Below are positions 58,099 to 64,000 of a stretch of 64,000 nucleotides of DNA, one piece after another (position 1 is the stretch's first letter; every line of letters begins with the position of its first letter). The notes under the pieces were generated by a model. The model had not been told where the DNA came from and did no database searches. It worked only from the letters and a program-made list of their open reading frames with translations. This stretch comes from Rhodobacter sp. (GTDB lineage Bacteria; Pseudomonadota; Alphaproteobacteria; Rhodobacterales; Rhodobacteraceae): positions 6,993-70,992 of the forward strand of contig JACKKF010000001.1 in the NCBI GenBank assembly GCA_020637555.1, written 5' to 3'. The translations under genes were made by a program, and so were the position numbers.

Positions 58099-59535
58099 AT
58101 GGCTGTTCAGCGCATGCTTCAATTCGTCACCAAGCCCAAGGAGATGCCCTCCAAACGGCAGGCCGACGAACGCCGCGAGGATTTCGACGAGATCTACCGG
58201 GAATTCGCCGCCGAGAAAGCGGCCGAGCAGGCCAGCCGGTGCAGCCAGTGCGGCGTGCCCTATTGCCAGTCGCATTGCCCCCTGCACAACAACATCCCCG
58301 ACTGGCTGATGCTGACAGCAACCGGCCGCCTGCAAGAGGCGTATGAACTGTCGCAATCGACCAACACCTTCCCCGAGATCTGCGGCCGCATCTGCCCGCA
58401 GGACCGCCTGTGCGAGGGGAACTGCGTCATCGAACAGTCCGGCCATGGCACCGTCACCATCGGCGCTGTCGAGAAATACCTCACCGACACGGCCTGGGAA
58501 AACGGCTGGGTCACGCCGGGCACGCCCAGGGCCGAACGCGACCAGTCGGTCGGCATCATCGGCGCGGGCCCGGGGGGGCTGGCCGCGGCGGACCGTCTGC
58601 GCCGTGCCGGCGTTCAGGTGACGGTCTATGACCGCTATGATCGCGCCGGCGGGCTGCTGACCTATGGCATTCCCGGCTTCAAGCTGGAAAAGCCGGTCGT
58701 CATGCGCCGCATCGAACAGCTGGAAGCCGCCGGTGTGCAGTTCGTGCTGAATTGCACGGTGGGCGAGGACATCAGCTTTGACGCGATCCGCGGCAAGCAT
58801 GACGCCGTGCTGATCGCCACCGGCGTTTACAAGTCGCGCGACCTCAAGGCCCCGGGATCCGACCTGGGCGGCATCGTCAAGGCGCTGGACTATCTGACCG
58901 CGTCGAACCGCAAGAGCTTTGGCGACGAGGTTGCGGACTACGATTCGGGCGTGCTGAACGCCGAGGGCAAGCGCGTCGTCGTCCTGGGCGGCGGCGATAC
59001 GGCGATGGACTGCGTGCGCACGGCGATCCGTCAGGGCGCCGAATCCGTCAAGCTGCTGTATCGGCGCGACCGCGAGAACATGCCCGGCTCGCAGCGCGAG
59101 GTTCAGAACGCCGAGGAAGAGGGCGTCGAATTCGTCTGGTTGACCGCGCCCGCCGGGTTCGAAGGGGACAGCCGTGTCTCGGGCGTGGTGGTGCAGACCA
59201 TGCGCCTGGGGGCGCCCGATGCCTCGGGCCGCCGGTCGCCCGAACTGATCGAGGGCGCAGATTACCTTGAACCCGCCGATCTGGTCATCAAGGCCCTGGG
59301 ATTCGAGCCCGAGGCCCTGCCCTCTCTGTGGGGGGTGCCGGAACTGGCCGTGACGCGATGGGGCACCATCCGCTGCGACCACGCCACCCACATGTCCAGC
59401 CTGCCCGGCGTCTTTGCCGTGGGCGACATCGTGCGCGGTGCCTCGCTGGTGGTCTGGGCGATCCGCGATGGCCGCGAGGCCGCCGACGCGATGCTGGACT
59501 ATCTGGCGCAACCCGCTTCCGTCGCCGCGGAATGA
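58099..59535 (+). CDS. gltD: Glutamate synthase small subunit
   Basis: A 478-residue NADPH-oxidising subunit of GOGAT, feeding electrons to the large subunit. N-terminal iron-sulfur Cys groups CSQCGVPYCQSHC and CGRICPQDRLCEGNC are intact. The FAD motif is IIGAGPGGLAAADRL, and the NADPH motif is VLGGGDTAMDC. It ends with a conserved AVGDIVRGASLVVWAI segment. The start at 58099 (MAVQRMLQF) follows TGGGAGG. Small subunit before large subunit with two genes between is unusual. Confidence 0.97.
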   Translation: MAVQRMLQFVTKPKEMPSKRQADERREDFDEIYREFAAEKAAEQASRCSQCGVPYCQSHCPLHNNIPDWLMLTATGRLQEAYELSQSTNTFPEICGRICPQDRLCEGNCVIEQSGHGTVTIGAVEKYLTDTAWENGWVTPGTPRAERDQSVGIIGAGPGGLAAADRLRRAGVQVTVYDRYDRAGGLLTYGIPGFKLEKPVVMRRIEQLEAAGVQFVLNCTVGEDISFDAIRGKHDAVLIATGVYKSRDLKAPGSDLGGIVKALDYLTASNRKSFGDEVADYDSGVLNAEGKRVVVLGGGDTAMDCVRTAIRQGAESVKLLYRRDRENMPGSQREVQNAEEEGVEFVWLTAPAGFEGDSRVSGVVVQTMRLGAPDASGRRSPELIEGADYLEPADLVIKALGFEPEALPSLWGVPELAVTRWGTIRCDHATHMSSLPGVFAVGDIVRGASLVVWAIRDGREAADAMLDYLAQPASVAAE

Positions 59536-60233
59536 TCGGGCGGGCGCGCCTTGCCCCCGGGCTCATGCTGTCCCTGATCGCAGGGACGGCACTGGCGCAG
59601 GGTGTCTCGGTGCCGCCGGACTGCACCGCCTATCTGACGGTTCAGAACCGCGACTGCACCGTCGAACATCACTATTTGTGCCCATCGGCTGCCGGCCCGC
59701 GCCTGCGGATCGACTTTGGCCAGGACGGGCCCTTCTACATGGCCGCCACCGACGAGGAAGGCCGCTGGATGTGGTCGCAGGTTCTGCCGGATGGCGAGGT
59801 CTCGCGGTTCGTCGACGACACCGACGAGCCCGTGTCGCTGACCCAGCTTCTGGCCACCGGGGAAAACCGCTACAGCTTTCGCGAAACCCGTGACGGCATG
59901 GCGATCCGGGTGACGGGCTATGACCGCCTCACCGGCGAGCGCGCGATCATCGACGGCGAGGAGCTGCTGTCGACGGAATACGCCTATCGCATGTCCACGC
60001 CTGACGGGCAGGACCTGGTTTCGGTTTCGGGGCATGAATATGTCTCGGCCCGGCACCGGCGGTTCTTTTCCGGTGTCCGCCAGTTCACCGATCCCGATGG
60101 CCAGCAAGTGACCCGCGATTCCCGCCCGGTCGACTTTGTGTATCCCGGCGAACCCGGCTTTCTGGGCGAAGTGCCCCAACATGGCTGCGGCGCCCTGATG
60201 AGTTCGCTTGCCCAAGCGGAGGCCCCGGCATGA
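59532..60233 (+). CDS. Exported protein of unknown function
   Basis: A 233-residue protein with a signal peptide (LAPGLMLSLIAGTALAQ, cleavage after ALA). The mature part begins VSVPPDCTAYLTVQNRDC and has four Cys, so disulfides are likely. A beta-rich central part (RLRIDFGQDGPFYMAATDEEG in pieces) and a YPGEPGF segment follow. I do not recognise the family. It overlaps gltD by four bases (ATGA) and the GFA gene by four bases (ATGA), so it is translationally coupled inside the glt operon. Confidence 0.82.
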   Translation: MIGRARLAPGLMLSLIAGTALAQGVSVPPDCTAYLTVQNRDCTVEHHYLCPSAAGPRLRIDFGQDGPFYMAATDEEGRWMWSQVLPDGEVSRFVDDTDEPVSLTQLLATGENRYSFRETRDGMAIRVTGYDRLTGERAIIDGEELLSTEYAYRMSTPDGQDLVSVSGHEYVSARHRRFFSGVRQFTDPDGQQVTRDSRPVDFVYPGEPGFLGEVPQHGCGALMSSLAQAEAPA

Positions 60234-60673
60234 CCCAGACCAGAACCGGCGGATGCCTGTGCGGCGCGGTGCGGTTCAGCGCCCGGCTGACCAACACCCG
60301 CTTTGGCGCCTGCCATTGCGAGATGTGCCGCCGCTGGACGGGGTCCGCGCTGCTGGGCCTGACCGTGCCGACAGGCAATATCGACTGGCAAGGCGCGGAT
60401 CACATCGCCACGCGCCAGACCAGTGCCTGGGCGATGCGCGCCTGGTGCCGCGAGTGCGGCTCGAATCTGTATTTCCGCGTGACCGCCGACGGCCCCTATG
60501 CCGGCGACACCGAACTGCCCATCGGCCTGTTCGACGATCCGAACGGGCTGGAATTCTCGAACGAAATCTACATCGACCACAAGCCCGACAGCTATGCCTA
60601 TGCGGGCGAGGGCCGGACCCTGATGACCCGGCAGGACTGCATCGAAAAATTCAGCCTGCTCGACAGCGAGTGA
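60230..60673 (+). CDS. GFA family (glutathione-dependent formaldehyde-activating-like) zinc protein
   Basis: A 147-residue protein with the CENP-V/GFA zinc pattern: GGCLCGAVRF, ACHCEMCRRWTG and WCRECGSNLYF, which supply Cys ligands for two zinc ions. Family members bind glutathione or other thiols, and most are of unknown function; the original formaldehyde-activation assignment is debated. It is coupled to the preceding exported protein and ends 13 bases before gltB. Confidence 0.92.
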   Translation: MTQTRTGGCLCGAVRFSARLTNTRFGACHCEMCRRWTGSALLGLTVPTGNIDWQGADHIATRQTSAWAMRAWCRECGSNLYFRVTADGPYAGDTELPIGLFDDPNGLEFSNEIYIDHKPDSYAYAGEGRTLMTRQDCIEKFSLLDSE

Positions 60674-60686
60674 GAAGGAGATCGCC

Positions 60687-63600
60687 ATGACCGTCTATGA
60701 CGAAAGCTGGGTCGCAGCCGAGGAAGCCAAGCGCGCCTGGATGCATGAGAACGGCCTCTACAAATCCGAGGACGAACACGCGTCCTGCGGCGTGGGCCTT
60801 GTGGTGTCGATCGACGGCAAGCCCTCGCGCCAGGTGGTGGAAAACGGCATCAACGCGCTCAAGGCCGTGTGGCACCGCGGTGCGGTCGATGCCGATGGCA
60901 AGACCGGCGACGGCGCGGGCATTCATGTGCAGATCCCGGTCCCGTTCTTCTATGACCAGATCCGCCGCACGGGCCACGAACCCGACCTGAACGCGCTGAT
61001 CGCGGTGGGCCAGGTGTTCCTGCCCCGCACCGACTTTGGTGCACAGGAACGCTGCCGGACCATCGTGGAAACCGAAGTCCTGCGCATGGGCTACTACATC
61101 TATGGCTGGCGCCATGTGCCCGTGAACACCGAGGTTCTGGGCGAGAAAGCCAACGCCACCCGCCCCGAGATCGAACAGATCCTGATCAAGAACACCAAGG
61201 GCACCGACGAGGAGACGTTCGAGCGCGAGCTTTACGTCATCCGCCGCCGGATCGAAAAGGCGGTCGCGGCCGCCGGGATTTCCGGCTTGTATCTGTGTTC
61301 GCTGTCGTGCCGGTCGATCATCTACAAGGGGATGATGCTGGCCGAACAGGTCGCCGTGTTCTACCCCGACCTGTTGGACGAGCGGTTCATCTCGTCCTTT
61401 GCGATCTATCACCAGCGGTATTCGACCAACACCTTCCCGCAATGGTGGCTGGCGCAGCCGTTCCGCATGCTGGCCCATAACGGCGAGATCAACACGCTCA
61501 AGGGCAACGTCAACTGGATGAAGTCGCACGAGATCCGCATGGCCTCGTCGGCGTTCGGCGACATGGCCGAGGACATCAAGCCGATCATCCCTGCCGGCAC
61601 CTCGGATTCGGGCGCTCTGGACGCGGTGTTCGAGGTGATGGTGCGCTCGGGCCGGTCGGCGCCGATGGCCAAGACGATGCTGGTGCCGGAAGCCTGGTCC
61701 AAGACCACGGTCGAACTGCCCAAGGCCTGGCAGGACATGTATGCCTATTGCAACTCGGTCATGGAACCGTGGGACGGCCCGGCCGCCCTGGCGATGACCG
61801 ATGGCCGCTGGGTCTGCGGCGGGCTCGATCGCAACGGCCTGCGCCCGATGCGCTATGTCGTCACCGGCGACGGGATGCTGATCGCGGGATCCGAGGCCGG
61901 GATGGTGCCGGTCGATGAACTGAGCGTGCGCGAAAAGGGCGCGCTGGGACCGGGGCAGATGATCGCCGTCGACATGAAGGAGGGCAAGCTCTACCGCGAC
62001 GTGGCGCTCAAGGATCGTCTGGCCGCCAGCCAGCCCTTCGGCGACTGGATCGAAAAGATCGTCGAGCTGAACAACCTGCTGAAGGACGTGCCCGAACAGG
62101 CGATGTTCCGGGGCGAGGCCCCTGCGCCGCCGCCAGATCGCGGCCGGCTTCTCGATGGAGGAGGTCGAGCAGGTCCTGACCCCAATGGCCGAGGACGGCA
62201 AGGAAATGGTCGCCTCGATGGGCGATGATACGCCGTCGGCGGTTCTGTCAAAGATCTACCGCCCGCTCAGCCACTTCTTCCGCCAGAACTTCAGCCAGGT
62301 GACCAACCCGCCGATCGACAGCCTGCGCGAAAGCCGGGTGATGTCGCTGAAGACGCGCTTTGGCAACCTGAAGAACGTGCTGGACGAAAGCAGCGCGCAG
62401 ACCGAAATCCTGGTGCTGGAATCCCCGTTCATCGCGAACGAGGAATTCAAGGTCATGGTCGCCCAGTTCGGCGAAAGCGTCGTGACCATCGACTGCACCT
62501 TTGACGACGGGGCGGGCGAGGACGCGCTGCGCCAGGGCCTGGAACGGATCCGCGCCGAGGCCGAGGACGCCGTGCGCTCGGGCTCGGGCCATATTGTCCT
62601 GACGGATGAACATCAGGGCGAGGGCCGTGTGCCGATGCCGATGATCCTGGCGACCAGCGCGGTGCATTCGTGGCTGACCCGCAAGGGCCTGAGGACCTTC
62701 ACCTCGCTCAACGTGCGGGCGGCCGAGTGCATCGACCCGCATTATTTCGCGGTGCTGATCGGCTGCGGTGCGACCACGGTGAACGCCTATCTGGCGCAGG
62801 ATACCATCGCCGACCGGATCGAACGCGGCCTGCTGGACGGCTCGCTCACCAATGCGATGCGCCATTACCGCGATGCCATCGACGCGGGCCTTCTGAAGAT
62901 CATGTCCAAGATGGGGATCTCGGTCATCTCGTCCTATCGTGGTGGCCTGAACTTCGAGGCCGTGGGCCTGTCCCGCGCGCTGGTGGCCGAATATTTCCCG
63001 GGGATGCACAGCCGCATTTCGGGGATCGGTCTGCACGGCATCCAGTGGAAACTGGAACAGGTCCACGCCAAGGGCTGGAAGGCCCCGGTCGGTCCGCTGC
63101 CGGTCGGCGGCTTCTACAAGGCGCGCCGCTCGGGCGAGAAGCACGCCTGGGAAGCGCAGACCATGCACCTGCTGCAATCGGCATGCGACCGCGCCAGCTA
63201 TGACATGTGGCGCAAGTATTCGGCGGCGATGCAGGCGAATCCGCCGATCCACCTGCGCGATCTGCTGGACTTCAAGCCGCTGGGTCGCGCGATCCCGCTG
63301 GAGGAAGTGGAAAGCATCACCTCGATCCGCAAGCGGTTCGTGACGCCGGGCATGTCGCTGGGCGCGCTCTCGCCCGAGGCGCACAAGACCCTCAACGTCG
63401 CCATGAACCGCATCGGCGCCAAGTCGGACAGCGGCGAAGGTGGCGAGGATCCGGCGCATTTCCACCCCGAACCGAACGGCGACAACCCCTCGGCCAAGAT
63501 CAAGCAGGTGGCGTCGGGCCGCTTTGGCGTCACCGCCGAATACCTGAACCAGTGCGAGGAACTGGAGATCAAGGTCGCCCAGGGCGCAAGCCCGGCGAGG

Positions 63601-64000
63601 GCGGCCAGCTGCCGGGCATGAAGGTCACCGCGCTGATCGCGCGCCTGCGCCATTCGACCCCCGGTGTGACGCTGATCTCGCCTCCGCCGCACCATGACAT
63701 CTATTCGATCGAGGATCTGGCGCAGCTGATCTACGACCTCAAGCAGATCAACCCGCGCGCCAAGGTGACGGTGAAGCTGGTGGCGTCCTCGGGCGTCGGC
63801 ACCATCGCGGCGGGCGTGGCCAAGGCCAAGGCCGACGTGATCCTGATTTCGGGGCATAACGGCGGCACGGGCGCCAGTCCCGCGACCTCGGTCAAATACG
63901 CGGGCCTGCCGTGGGAAATGGGCCTGACCGAGGCGCATCAGGTGCTGGCGATGAACAACCTGCGCGACCGGGTGACGCTGCGCACCGATGGCGGGCTGCG
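60687..64000 (+). CDS. gltB: Glutamate synthase large subunit, 3' end beyond window, two frame breaks
   Basis: The large subunit of GOGAT, converting glutamine and 2-oxoglutarate to two glutamates. GAGAAGGAG precedes the ATG. A propeptide of about 33 residues leads to the catalytic Cys in HASCGVGLV (about residue 34). The reading frame breaks twice. At 62119-62122 a CCCC run shifts the frame so that GEA continues as LRRRQIAAGFSMEEVEQ only in frame 1; removing one C would restore it. At 63588-63589 an AA run should be AAA to keep GAKPGEGGQLPG; the rest (KVTALIARLRHSTPGVTLIS) is in frame 3 to the window end. The second break compensates the first only partly, so the predicted full product is interrupted unless the bases are errors. 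The C-terminal half (FMN and beta-helix domains) is mostly beyond the window. Confidence 0.93.

Overview
The window is GC-rich chromosomal DNA from an alphaproteobacterium, most likely a member of the Rhodobacterales (Rhodobacteraceae or Paracoccaceae). The evidence is the gene content: flaF-flbT-DUF1217 beside flagellin, rpsT-dnaA-dnaN-recF-gyrB, a three-gene peptide deformylase cluster ending at fmt, lptC-lptA-lptB-rpoN-hpf-ptsN, DUF2794, an NDUFA9-like epimerase beside uppP, and gltD preceding gltB. No IS element, prophage, CRISPR array or rRNA operon was seen.

Layout. 1-2.9 kb: the end of a branched-chain/aromatic-acid ABC uptake system with a phenylacetate-CoA-ligase-like enzyme. 2.9-5.0 kb: a pseudo-caspase with peptidoglycan-binding domains, rpmJ and tRNA-Val. 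5.1-9.0 kb: an N-formylglutamate amidohydrolase-like gene, a THI5/SsuA-type ABC importer and a 66-residue orphan protein. 9.3-15.5 kb: flagellar genes in two divergent groups. 15.5-19.7 kb: ubiB, ubiE, mutM and an enoyl-CoA hydratase. 19.9-28 kb: rpsT and the replication genes. 28-37 kb: housekeeping genes, including the def cluster, fmt and smpB. 37-42 kb: a minus-strand block running rnd-lptC-lptA-lptB-rpoN-hpf-ptsN. 42-47.6 kb: a DctPQM TRAP transporter with a shikimate/quinate-type dehydrogenase, divergent from a TetR-hydrolase fusion. 47.6-53.3 kb: an accessory-looking segment with AT-rich spacers, holding a sulfotransferase-like gene, an Ig-repeat autotransporter and an acidic C2-like protein of unknown function. 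53.4-58 kb: MFS/LysR, tRNA-Leu, an NDUFA9-like gene and uppP. 58-64 kb: gltD, two small genes and gltB, which runs off the end.

Functional links. dnaA, dnaN, recF and gyrB act together in replication and repair. def removes the formyl group that fmt adds to initiator tRNA. lptC-lptA-lptB belong to the LPS export machine, and rpoN-hpf-ptsN form the usual nitrogen/stationary-phase cluster. gltD and gltB form glutamate synthase. The TRAP system and dehydrogenase may serve uptake and oxidation of quinate, shikimate or a related acid.

The most notable observations are: a TetR regulator fused in frame to an alpha/beta hydrolase at a CGA codon one transition away from TGA; a third deformylase paralogue with its catalytic Glu and Cys replaced; a caspase-fold protein with both catalytic positions lost; the Ig-autotransporter plus C2-like gene pair; and frame breaks in the first gene and in gltB, which may be sequencing errors or real lesions.
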